Source: Levilinea sp.
GTDB lineage: Bacteria; Chloroflexota; Anaerolineae; Anaerolineales; Anaerolineaceae
Length of the DNA: 64,000 bases
NCBI GenBank assembly: GCA_029975215.1
Contig: JARKPO010000035.1
Span: 186,001 to 250,000, forward strand
Reading direction: 5' to 3'
Within the stretch, counting starts at the first letter, position 1; the number at the start of each line of letters is the position of its first letter. Shown here in pieces: positions 17,066 through 28,247 of this stretch. Position numbers and translations under genes: made by a program. The notes under the pieces were generated by a model. It was given only the letters and a program-made list of their open reading frames with translations. It had not been told where the DNA came from and searched no databases.

Positions 17066-18310
17066 TCATGCCTCTGCAAGTTCATGCAGAACGATCGTCA
17101 ATGCTTGAACCACTGCTCCCATGCCCGAAGACCTTCGTCCGAGCAGTGCTTCCGTCACCCGCACCGCGCTGGAAGATACGCGCAGGCTGCGGGCTTTCAC
17201 CGATTGGCGGATCGGCTCTAACAATAGATCCCCAATCTGGGCAACCCCACCACCCACAATTACCATGCTTGGGTTGATCAGGTTGACCAGGCTGGCAATC
17301 GCCGTGCCCAAATGCCTTCCGCCGTCAATCACAATCTGCTGCGCCACCAAATCACCGCGGCGGGCCGCCGAAATCACATCCCGCGCCGTGATGGACGTGA
17401 TTGGGTTAATTTCTGCCAGGACGGTGCGGTGTCCGGCCTTAATCTGCTGAACAGCTCGCGCCGAAATCGCATATCCGCCCGCCATCGCCTCCAGGCAGCC
17501 GCGGTTGCCGCAGGAACAACGCGGACCGTTTTCATCAATGGTAAAGTGCCCAATCTCACCCGCCGAACCGGTCGAACCGCGGTAAATCTGCCCGCCTAAA
17601 AGCAGCCCAGCCCCCACACCCGTGCCCACTTTAATATAGGCGATGTTGCTTTCACCGCGGGCCGCACCGTACGCCCATTCACCCAGCGCGCCCAGCTCAG
17701 CATCATTATTTACCGTCACCGGACAGCCCCAGATGGCTTCCAGCCGGTCGCGGATGGGGAAATTATCCCATCCTGGCATGATCGGGGGCGCGCTGACCAA
17801 CCCAACTTCCACCACCACTGGCCCAGGAACACCCACCCCTACCGCGGATATATCCGACAACTGCAAGCCTTCCTTCGCCAAAAGCTCTCGCAGACCCTCA
17901 TCCACCGTTTTCAAGCAGACCTCTGGCCCGTCGCCGATCCGCAAAGGAAACTCGCGGTCTCGGATCACCCGCGCGGAATAATCCGCCAGGATGATCGTGG
18001 CATGCGTCGCACCAATATCCACCCCCACCACGCGGCCGCGCTTGGGGTTAATCTCCAGGACAATTGGCGTACGTCCACCCGCAGAGGTGTGATCATCCTC
18101 ACAAATGATATTCTTTTCGAGCAGGTCGTTGACAATGGTGGTGACTGCTGCACGCGTCAGGCCCAGCTGGCGGGCCAATTCTACGCGTGAAATCCCACCC
18201 GGGGTGAACCGTATCAAATCGATAATCGCGTGCTTGTTAAGGTTCTTAACTTTATAGAGTCCGATTTGGACTTGAATAGGCTTATCGGCGCGTTTTGACC
18301 CCGTTTTCAT
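17066..18310 (-). CDS. ROK family transcriptional repressor (XylR/NagC-like)
   Basis: The 414-residue protein has an N-terminal winged helix-turn-helix (about residues 38-62, GGISRVELARQLGLTRAAV) and a C-terminal ROK sugar-kinase-like domain. The ROK part has VVGVDIGATHATI near 94 and the zinc site with His255 and CSCGNRGC cysteines 265, 267 and 272. Such proteins repress sugar operons and respond to a sugar effector. It is the first gene of the minus-strand group leading to the binding protein, permeases and GH57, so glucan-responsive control is likely. The ATG at 18310 coincides with the predicted transcription start of a strong promoter and has no ribosome site; no other in-frame start lies between it and the DNA-binding domain. 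Confidence 0.92.
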   Translation of the reverse strand: MKTGSKRADKPIQVQIGLYKVKNLNKHAIIDLIRFTPGGISRVELARQLGLTRAAVTTIVNDLLEKNIICEDDHTSAGGRTPIVLEINPKRGRVVGVDIGATHATIILADYSARVIRDREFPLRIGDGPEVCLKTVDEGLRELLAKEGLQLSDISAVGVGVPGPVVVEVGLVSAPPIMPGWDNFPIRDRLEAIWGCPVTVNNDAELGALGEWAYGAARGESNIAYIKVGTGVGAGLLLGGQIYRGSTGSAGEIGHFTIDENGPRCSCGNRGCLEAMAGGYAISARAVQQIKAGHRTVLAEINPITSITARDVISAARRGDLVAQQIVIDGGRHLGTAIASLVNLINPSMVIVGGGVAQIGDLLLEPIRQSVKARSLRVSSSAVRVTEALLGRRSSGMGAVVQALTIVLHELAEA

Positions 18311-18316
18311 GATACT

Positions 18317-18344
18317 ATTATAACAAAAAAAGGTTTATTGTCAA
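18317..18344 (-). promoter_or_regulatory. Strong promoter of the ROK gene giving a leaderless mRNA
   Basis: The minus strand has TTGACA (18339-18344), a 16-base spacer ending in TGT, and TATAAT (18317-18322), a consensus -35 plus extended -10. The expected start, seven bases past the -10, falls on 18310, the A of the ROK start codon. Confidence 0.8.
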
Positions 18345-18452
18345 TACTTTTAACACAAAATTTAACTAAGCGGAATGTCTTTGCTTTTCAAACTGCAAAG
18401 GCGCAAAAGGGTAATTTTTTCATTATAGCGACTTTAAGAGCCGTTTTCCAGG

Positions 18453-18458
18453 TATAAT
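18453..18458 (+). promoter_or_regulatory. -10 element candidate for lipM
   Basis: A perfect TATAAT lies 58 bases before the lipM start in the region divergent from ROK. No good -35 is seen at 16-18 bases. The surrounding 18346-18450 is AT-rich and non-coding. Confidence 0.4.
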
Positions 18459-18515
18459 CCCCCCGTGTATAAACTTCCGTAGATTGCCATCCCACCCCTG
18501 AAAGGGCCTTTGCTC

Positions 18516-19361
18516 ATGCAGCCTGCCACCTGGAGACTCGTGCTTTCCCCCCCGCTCAGCGGCGCTTTGAACATGGCCGTAGATGAAGCCGTCCTGGAAT
18601 CGGTCGGCCAGGGCCTTTCTCTGCCCACTCTGCGCCTTTACGCTTGGGATCCCCCTTGCCTTTCTCTCGGCTATGCGCAGCCCGGCAGCGACCTGGATCT
18701 GCCAGCCCTCCACCAGCGCGGCTGGCAGTATGTCCGCCGCCCCACTGGTGGACGCGCCATCCTCCACACCGACGAACTCACCTATGCCGTCATCGCCCCC
18801 CCCGACGAGCCGCGCGTGGCTGGCAGCGTGCTGGAAAGTTATCAACGTCTTTCCATGGCCCTTCTGCGCGCCCTGCAGCTGCTGGGCGCCCAGCCTCACG
18901 CCGAAGAGAAATCCCCCGCGCCCAATCCCTCTGGCCCTGGGCCGGTCTGCTTTGAGGTTCCATCCAATTTTGAGATCACCGTTGAAGGGAAAAAAATGGT
19001 CGGAAGCGCCCAGGCTCGCCGTAAAGAGGGCGTGCTGCAGCACGGCTCCCTGCCCCTGGTGGGCGACCTGACCCGCATCACCCAGGGGCTGGCCTTCGCT
19101 GACGAAACTGCGCGAGCGCGGGCAGCCGAGCGTCTCTTGCAGCGCGCCACCACCCTCGAAGCCGTCCTGCACCGCCGCGTCTCCTGGGATGAGGCCGCCC
19201 AGGCCTTTCAAGCAGCCTTCAGCCAGATCCTGAACCTGTCTTTCCAGCCCGATACGCTCAGCGCGCATGAATGGGCGCGCGCTCAGGCCCTTGCCGCCGA
19301 AAAATACAGCGACCCCACCTGGCTGCTGCGCCCCCTGTCTGCCACAACCCCAAACGCCTAG
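18516..19361 (+). CDS. lipM: LipM-type octanoyltransferase (lipoate biosynthesis)
   Basis: The 281-residue product has the biotin/lipoate protein ligase fold with RRPTGGRAILH at 74-84 and the segment PVCFEVPSNFEITVEGKKM, where Cys145 matches the acyl-carrying cysteine of Bacillus LipM (VCFEAPS context), followed by VGSAQARR. LipM moves octanoyl groups from acyl carrier protein to the glycine-cleavage H-protein; LipA then adds sulfur. A lipoate ligase (LplA) role is the alternative, but the cysteine favours LipM. The ATG at 18516 is preceded by AAAGGG at nine bases; a TTG two codons earlier is possible. Its stop overlaps the convergent DUF4230 gene in CTAG. It is functionally linked to the GcvT domain at 3.8-6.9 kb, which uses lipoyl-H. 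Confidence 0.8.
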   Translation: MQPATWRLVLSPPLSGALNMAVDEAVLESVGQGLSLPTLRLYAWDPPCLSLGYAQPGSDLDLPALHQRGWQYVRRPTGGRAILHTDELTYAVIAPPDEPRVAGSVLESYQRLSMALLRALQLLGAQPHAEEKSPAPNPSGPGPVCFEVPSNFEITVEGKKMVGSAQARRKEGVLQHGSLPLVGDLTRITQGLAFADETARARAAERLLQRATTLEAVLHRRVSWDEAAQAFQAAFSQILNLSFQPDTLSAHEWARAQALAAEKYSDPTWLLRPLSATTPNA

Positions 19362-20047
19362 GGCTGCGGGGTGGCAGCAGGCAGAAACACGACTTCTGGG
19401 TAGCCCAGTTTATCAAACAAACGCTCCAGATAACTTTCCGCGTTCAGTTCGGCCGTCTTTAGGATACCGTCTTTCAACGCTGCAGAAAGGATCTCCTGCT
19501 CGGCCGCCTTGCGCGCGGCTGTTTCCAGGTTCGCGTCTCCCCGCGTCAAAAGGCCTGTTTCGCGGTCGTACACATACGATTTCTCATTGTCCAGCGTAGC
19601 CACAAACACTTCCGCCGCCGGCAGCCGCACCGTCAGCACCCCATCCTGCACCTTGAGGTCCTCGCTGCCCAATTTACCCAGGTCTACTCCAGCTATGACC
19701 GTGCCGTGGGCCACAAACAATAGCTTATCACCAAACAAGAATCCCAGGTCTCCCTGGCCGGTTTGGGCAGTGATCACTTTTTCCACAGTAAACTGGATCG
19801 TCTCGAGGCGCGACAGCGTGCGCACCTCACGGATGATCGTCACCGGATCCGGCAAAATGGTCGGCGTGGGGTTCATCAACTGAGCGATTTGGGTTTTCAG
19901 CTGCTGATTAGCATCATTGACCGGGGCCATCGCCTGATCCGTGGTTTGTTGAATCGTCCTCACCAACAAATACGGTAAACCAATGACCACCATCGCCACC
20001 AGCACCAGGCCCAAAATAATTAAAACCAACTTTCCGCGGATGCCCAT
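19358..20047 (-). CDS. DUF4230 family membrane-anchored protein
   Basis: The 229-residue protein has one N-terminal membrane span (about residues 6-29) and an extracytoplasmic region. That region contains VRTLSRLETIQFTVEKVI, LFVAHGTVIAGVDLGKL, LPAAEVFVATLDNEKSYVYDR and a helical C-terminal part (LETAARKAAEQEIL), the pattern of the DUF4230 family. Function is unknown in the family. The ATG at 20047 is chosen because GGAGG lies eight bases upstream; an earlier in-frame start has no site. The gene is convergent with lipM, sharing the stop sequence CTAG, and divergent from the PhnD-like gene. Confidence 0.82.
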   Translation of the reverse strand: MGIRGKLVLIILGLVLVAMVVIGLPYLLVRTIQQTTDQAMAPVNDANQQLKTQIAQLMNPTPTILPDPVTIIREVRTLSRLETIQFTVEKVITAQTGQGDLGFLFGDKLLFVAHGTVIAGVDLGKLGSEDLKVQDGVLTVRLPAAEVFVATLDNEKSYVYDRETGLLTRGDANLETAARKAAEQEILSAALKDGILKTAELNAESYLERLFDKLGYPEVVFLPAATPQP

Positions 20048-20097
20048 GGTTTTCACCTCCTCAATTGACAACAGAACCCGTCCGCCGGTTTAAAATT

Positions 20098-20107
20098 GAT
20101 TATAATC
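20098..20107. promoter_or_regulatory. Palindromic -10 shared by divergent genes
   Basis: GATTATAATC is a perfect palindrome giving TATAAT on both strands, between the DUF4230 start (minus, 20047) and the PhnD-like start (plus, 20185). A TTTGAA-like -35 is present for the minus direction at 16 bases; none is clear for the plus direction. Confidence 0.4.
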
Positions 20108-20184
20108 GCTTTACTGGGAATTCAAATAATGACTCACAGGCTGAGCCTCTGATTCTAAGCTGGCTGTGCGGCATAACAGGTGCA

Positions 20185-21258
20185 ATGAACAAAACCAATC
20201 ACAGGACTGACCGCTGGAAACTTTTTTCCCACTCACTGGTGTTTACCCTGGTGATATTCACCCTCAGCGCCTGTCAGCTGCCCGCGCAGCAGCTGCCCAC
20301 GCCCACTCCGCCCCCCACCGAAGCCCTCCAACCCTCCCCCACTCCATCCAACCAGCCTCTGGGGTCTGCCGATAACCCCCTGCTGCTGGCCGTGGTCACC
20401 GAACCCGTTGACCTGGAAAACGAAAGCGGCAGCGGCGACCTGAGCGCAGCCTCGGCTGAGCTGGCTCAAACCCTGGCCAATCAGAGCGGTTATTCAATTG
20501 AATCGATTGAGTTCTCCAACTACGCCGATCTGATTCGCGCCCTCGACCGGCGCGAGGTGCACATTGCCTGGCTGCCCCCCCTCACCTATCTGCGCGCCGC
20601 CCAGTTGGGGGCCGCCCGCGTGGCCCTGCTCACCAACAATTTTGGCGTATATTCCTACGGCGCGCAGATCATCGCCAACGTCAATACTAATCTTAAAGCC
20701 TTCTATGACCCTGCCGCCGGGGTCAATACCGACACCGACGAAGCCATATTCGACCAGCTGCGCGGCTTGCGCCCTTGCTGGGTCAGCCTCGATTCCCCCT
20801 CCGGCTACATCCTTCCTGCCGGGGCCATCGCCAAAACCGGCGTCCAGCTTCAGCCTGGCGCCGTGCTTCAATCTCACACTGCCGTCATCCGCGCCCTGTA
20901 CGTCAAAGATATCTGCGACTTCGGCGCCACCTTTGCCGTCTCCGGCGACCCGCGCACCGCCTCTAACGTGCAGGATTTGCCCTATCTGATGGATCAAATT
21001 CAGGTCATCTGGCGCAGCGGTCCGGTCATCCCCAACCTCAACCTTTCCTACATCCCCGAAATGCCGCAGGAGATCGCGCAGAACCTCAACAGCGCGCTGA
21101 TCACCCTGGCAAAGACGCCCGAGGGTCAAGACCTGCTCACCCGTGCCAACCAATACGATATTCAGGGGCTGCGCGAAGCGAAGGACAGCGATTATAACGC
21201 ACTGAAAGAGGCTGTGAAAGAATTGGGGATTGACCTGAAAACCACCCTGGGCCGCTGA
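20185..21258 (+). CDS. PhnD-like periplasmic-binding lipoprotein
   Basis: The 357-residue product has a lipoprotein signal (hydrophobic core then TLSAC) and a Pro/Thr linker. It then has a type 2 periplasmic-binding fold of the phosphate/phosphite/phosphonate-binding (PhnD) group: SNYADLIRALDRREVHIAWLP, PCWVSLDSPSGYILP and an ICDFGATFAVSGDPR stretch. Such proteins deliver phosphonates or other ligands to an ABC transporter or to a sensor. No transporter genes are adjacent, so the ligand and partner are unknown. The ATG at 20185 has only a weak ribosome site, but it gives a clean signal peptide; upstream in-frame codons do not. It is followed 25 bases later by the SanA-like gene. Confidence 0.8.
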   Translation: MNKTNHRTDRWKLFSHSLVFTLVIFTLSACQLPAQQLPTPTPPPTEALQPSPTPSNQPLGSADNPLLLAVVTEPVDLENESGSGDLSAASAELAQTLANQSGYSIESIEFSNYADLIRALDRREVHIAWLPPLTYLRAAQLGAARVALLTNNFGVYSYGAQIIANVNTNLKAFYDPAAGVNTDTDEAIFDQLRGLRPCWVSLDSPSGYILPAGAIAKTGVQLQPGAVLQSHTAVIRALYVKDICDFGATFAVSGDPRTASNVQDLPYLMDQIQVIWRSGPVIPNLNLSYIPEMPQEIAQNLNSALITLAKTPEGQDLLTRANQYDIQGLREAKDSDYNALKEAVKELGIDLKTTLGR

Positions 21259-21283
21259 CCCCCCCTATTCCTTTCACAAGCCC

Positions 21284-21949
21284 ATGAAAAAAACCAAAAA
21301 GATTACATTCAAAATGTTGATTCGCATCGTCTTCTTGAGCCTGGCTGCCTGTGCTGCGGGCATCCTCCTGTTTCGCGTTGGCACGGTTCTCTATGCCCGC
21401 CCGCGCATTCACACCGCCGCGGATGTCACCCCTTCCCGCGCAGCCATTGTCTTTGGCGCAGGGCTGCGGCGCGATGGGTCGCCCACCCCAGTGCTCCAAG
21501 ACCGGGTGGAAGCCGCGGCGGAACTGTATTTCGCCGGAAAAGTGGAAAAAATCCTCATGAGCGGTGACAACCGCTTTCTAGACTACAACGAACCCGGCGC
21601 CATGTTCAACTACGCCCGCCAGCTAGGCGTACCCAGCGGTGACATTGTTCTCGATTTTGCTGGTCGCCGCACCTACGACACCTGCTACCGCGCCAAGGCG
21701 ATCTTCGGCCTGAAGGAAGCGATCCTCGTCACCCAAAAGTTCCATCTGCCCCGTGCCATCCTGCTGTGCAGCCAACTCGGCATTCAGGCCCAGGGCGTCC
21801 CCAGCGACCAGCGCACCTACCGCCGCTCCTCGCGCGCTATCTGGTCCGCGCGCGAAACCATTGCCACCTTCACCGCCTTCATTGACCTGTGGGTGCGCAA
21901 ACCCATACCCGTCTTGGGTAACCCCGAACCGATCTTTCCCGATTCCTGA
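21284..21949 (+). CDS. SanA/YdcF-like DUF218 membrane protein
   Basis: The 221-residue protein has one N-terminal span (about residues 10-33) and a DUF218 domain. It contains AAIVFGAGLRRDGSPTP, ILMSGDNRF, YNEPGAMFNYARQLGVP, DFAGRRTYDTCYRAK and ILVTQKFHLPRA, all typical of SanA, which affects envelope permeability in enterobacteria (vancomycin exclusion). The biochemical activity is unknown. The ribosome site is weak, and the 25-base distance from the preceding gene suggests coupled expression. An envelope role would fit the preceding lipoprotein. Confidence 0.85.
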   Translation: MKKTKKITFKMLIRIVFLSLAACAAGILLFRVGTVLYARPRIHTAADVTPSRAAIVFGAGLRRDGSPTPVLQDRVEAAAELYFAGKVEKILMSGDNRFLDYNEPGAMFNYARQLGVPSGDIVLDFAGRRTYDTCYRAKAIFGLKEAILVTQKFHLPRAILLCSQLGIQAQGVPSDQRTYRRSSRAIWSARETIATFTAFIDLWVRKPIPVLGNPEPIFPDS

Positions 21950-22018
21950 GCCGCCCCCGGCACGCATCTTGCATATTCCCTTCGGTACAGGCGCTCTGCG
22001 CTGGGGTATGCTTTCATG

Positions 22019-22024
22019 TATAAT
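22019..22024 (+). promoter_or_regulatory. -10 element candidate for the HD hydrolase gene
   Basis: TATAAT lies 53 bases before the start at 22078 in a 128-base intergenic region. No consensus -35 is visible at the usual distance. Confidence 0.35.
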
Positions 22025-22077
22025 CAGCTTAGCCCACACCGCCGCGCTCTCTCGCCAACCCCTTCCGGAGATCTGAA

Positions 22078-22662
22078 ATGAACCGTGATCAGGCCCTTGT
22101 CATTGTCACCACCTACGTTAAATCCCCCAATTTAATCAATCACATGTTAGCTGTTGAGGCTGCCATGCGCTATTACGCCCGCAGGCTGGGTGAAGATGAG
22201 GAACGTTGGGCAGTCACCGGTTTGCTGCACGATTTCGATTGGGAAATTCACCCCACCCTCGAAGAACACCCTCTGGCAGGAGCGCCCATCCTGCGCCAGC
22301 ACGGCGTTCCCGAAGACATCATCCAGGCCGTCCTCAGCCATGCCGATCACGCCGGTGTGCCGCGCGTCACCCCCATGCAAAAGGCCCTGGCTGCCTGTGA
22401 CGAAATTACCGGCCTGATCACCGCCGTGGCCCTGGTGCGCCCTTCCCGCTCGTTGTATGACTTGACCGCCTCGTCGGTCAAGAAAAAATGGAAAGACCGC
22501 GCGTTTGCTGCTGGTGCCAACCGCGAGGAGATCGTCCGCAGTGCACAGGAGTTTAATGTTGAACTGTGGGAGCATGTGGATCATGTCATCCTGGCCATGC
22601 GCCAGATCGCCCCACAGCTGGGACTGGAGGGCAGCTTGAGTGCCCCTGGAGGTACGCCATGA
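22078..22662 (+). CDS. HD-domain hydrolase
   Basis: The 194-residue soluble protein has the HD metal-site pattern: His22 (INHMLAVEAA), His51-Asp52 (LLHDFDWE), His88 with His91 (SHADH) and Asp108 (ACDEITG). The short length and HDIG-like order match the YP_ or MJ-type HDIG hydrolases often annotated as phosphohydrolases on nucleotides or small phosphate esters; the substrate is unknown. GGAG lies seven bases upstream of the ATG. Its stop codon overlaps the start of the next gene in ATGA, so the two are translationally coupled and may act together. Confidence 0.85.
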   Translation: MNRDQALVIVTTYVKSPNLINHMLAVEAAMRYYARRLGEDEERWAVTGLLHDFDWEIHPTLEEHPLAGAPILRQHGVPEDIIQAVLSHADHAGVPRVTPMQKALAACDEITGLITAVALVRPSRSLYDLTASSVKKKWKDRAFAAGANREEIVRSAQEFNVELWEHVDHVILAMRQIAPQLGLEGSLSAPGGTP

Positions 22663-23759
22663 GTTTATACGGAAAAGGTTTCATGATCTGGCAGTTGGCC
22701 CGCTGTGAAAACGGCAGCGGCGTCGAGGTGGCCCGTGTGGCCCGCGCCGCGGGACTGTCGCACGTACTCATCAAAATCGCCGACGGCCCCTATACCTACA
22801 ACGTAGACCGTACCACCCGTGTAGACCTGGTGCCGCCGGTGGTGCAGGAACTGAAGAAGAACCGCATCCAGGCCTGGGGCTGGCACTACGTCTACGGTTC
22901 CAATCCCGTGGGCGAAGCTCAAATAGCCGCCCAGCGCGTTAATGAATTGGGCCTGGACGGCTATGTGATTGACGCTGAGGTGGAATATAAACAGCCGGGG
23001 CGCGAGCAGGCCGCTAAAACCTTCATGGCCGAGCTGCGCAAACGCATCCCCAACACGCCGGTTGCCCTGTGCTCCTACCGCTTCCCCGTACTCCACCCCC
23101 AACTCCCCTGGAAAGCCTTCCTGGATTACTGCGACTACAACATGCCCCAGGTCTACTGGCAGGCCGCCCATAACCCCGCCGATCAGCTCCGGCGCTGCGT
23201 CAACGAATTTAAGAACCTGGCTCCCTTCCGCCCCATCATGCCCACCGGCCCGGTCTACTCCGCGGGTGGATGGGTGCCCACCGAGAGCGAGATTGTGGAA
23301 TTTCTAGACGCCGTGCGCGAACACAACCTGCCCTCCGTCAATTTCTTCGCCTGGGATTACGGCCGCAAGGGCCTCATTGCCCTGTGGAATAAAATCGCCG
23401 CTTACCCTCACCCCATCGGCCCGCAGCCCGCGGATATCCCTGAGCAGTATTTCTCCCTGCTCAACGCTAACAAACCCGCCGCCATCGCTAACCTCTACAC
23501 GGACGACGCAGTGCACATCACCGCCTCGAAAACCGTTCAGGGTAAAGAAGCCATCCAAACCTGGCATAAGAACTTCTTAACTAACAGCTTCCCCAACGCC
23601 ACTTTTCAATTAACTTCCGTCTCTGGCACGGGCAATACCCGCACCTTCACCTGGAAAGGGGTCAGCCCCAGCCGCGGAAAAATCGAAAACGGCAACGACA
23701 CCATCGGCCTGATTGACGGCAAAATTGCCTATCACTATAAGTATTTCAAGATTACGTGA
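22659..23759 (+). CDS. TIM-barrel glycoside hydrolase-like protein fused to a SnoaL/NTF2-like domain
   Basis: The 366-residue product begins MSLYGKGFMIWQL and lacks a signal peptide. Residues 1 to about 250 look like a (beta/alpha)8 barrel related to GH25/DUF1906-type proteins: HVLIKIADG, WGWHYVYG, and GYVIDAEVEY with Asp105 and Glu107 where GH25 enzymes place their catalytic acids. It then has LCSYRFP, NMPQVYWQ and FFAWDYG. Residues about 258-366 resemble a SnoaL-like/NTF2 fold (EQYFSLLNANKPAAIANLYTDDA start). GGAGG six bases upstream supports the ATG, which overlaps the HD gene stop. The combination is unusual. A peptidoglycan-type hydrolase is possible but would need export, which is not evident. 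Confidence 0.72.
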   Translation: MSLYGKGFMIWQLARCENGSGVEVARVARAAGLSHVLIKIADGPYTYNVDRTTRVDLVPPVVQELKKNRIQAWGWHYVYGSNPVGEAQIAAQRVNELGLDGYVIDAEVEYKQPGREQAAKTFMAELRKRIPNTPVALCSYRFPVLHPQLPWKAFLDYCDYNMPQVYWQAAHNPADQLRRCVNEFKNLAPFRPIMPTGPVYSAGGWVPTESEIVEFLDAVREHNLPSVNFFAWDYGRKGLIALWNKIAAYPHPIGPQPADIPEQYFSLLNANKPAAIANLYTDDAVHITASKTVQGKEAIQTWHKNFLTNSFPNATFQLTSVSGTGNTRTFTWKGVSPSRGKIENGNDTIGLIDGKIAYHYKYFKIT

Positions 23760-23776
23760 GCCTCACCCACCAATAT

Positions 23777-23814
23777 AAAAAATCTGCCGAGGCCAACTTC
23801 TCGGCAGATTTTTT
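23777..23814. terminator. Bidirectional terminator between convergent genes
   Basis: A perfect 15-bp repeat (23777-23791 with 23800-23814) has an 8-base loop; its arms are A6 and T6, so it gives a U-run in both directions. It separates the TIM-barrel fusion gene from rpoC. Confidence 0.85.
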
Positions 23815-23842
23815 GATTCGTTTGAAAATACACTTTGCCCGA

Positions 23843-28072
<4,230 letters not shown>

Positions 28073-28191
28073 CGAATGCCTCCTGACCGGAATAAGAAAG
28101 ATGAACCATGAAAGGGCGCACGGGACGCACTGCCCCGGCACCCGTAAACATTAAATGTTACCCAAGCCGATTAACACACATGCGACCGTAA

Positions 28192-28200
28192 ATTATAGCA
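28192..28200 (-). promoter_or_regulatory. Extended -10 promoter of rpoC
   Basis: On the minus strand the sequence is TGCTATAAT, a perfect TGn-extended -10, 120 bases before the rpoC GTG. The -35 region is weak, as expected for extended -10 promoters. The transcript would have a leader of about 113 bases. Confidence 0.65.
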
Positions 28201-28247
28201 CACTTCAACTGAAATGGAAGAGGCAAATTTAAGAATTGGATTAAGAA

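Noticed and set aside
28073-28141. Longer N-terminus for rpoC
   Set aside because: The extra 23 residues do not match RpoC N-termini, and the GTG at 28072 has AGGAGG at six bases.
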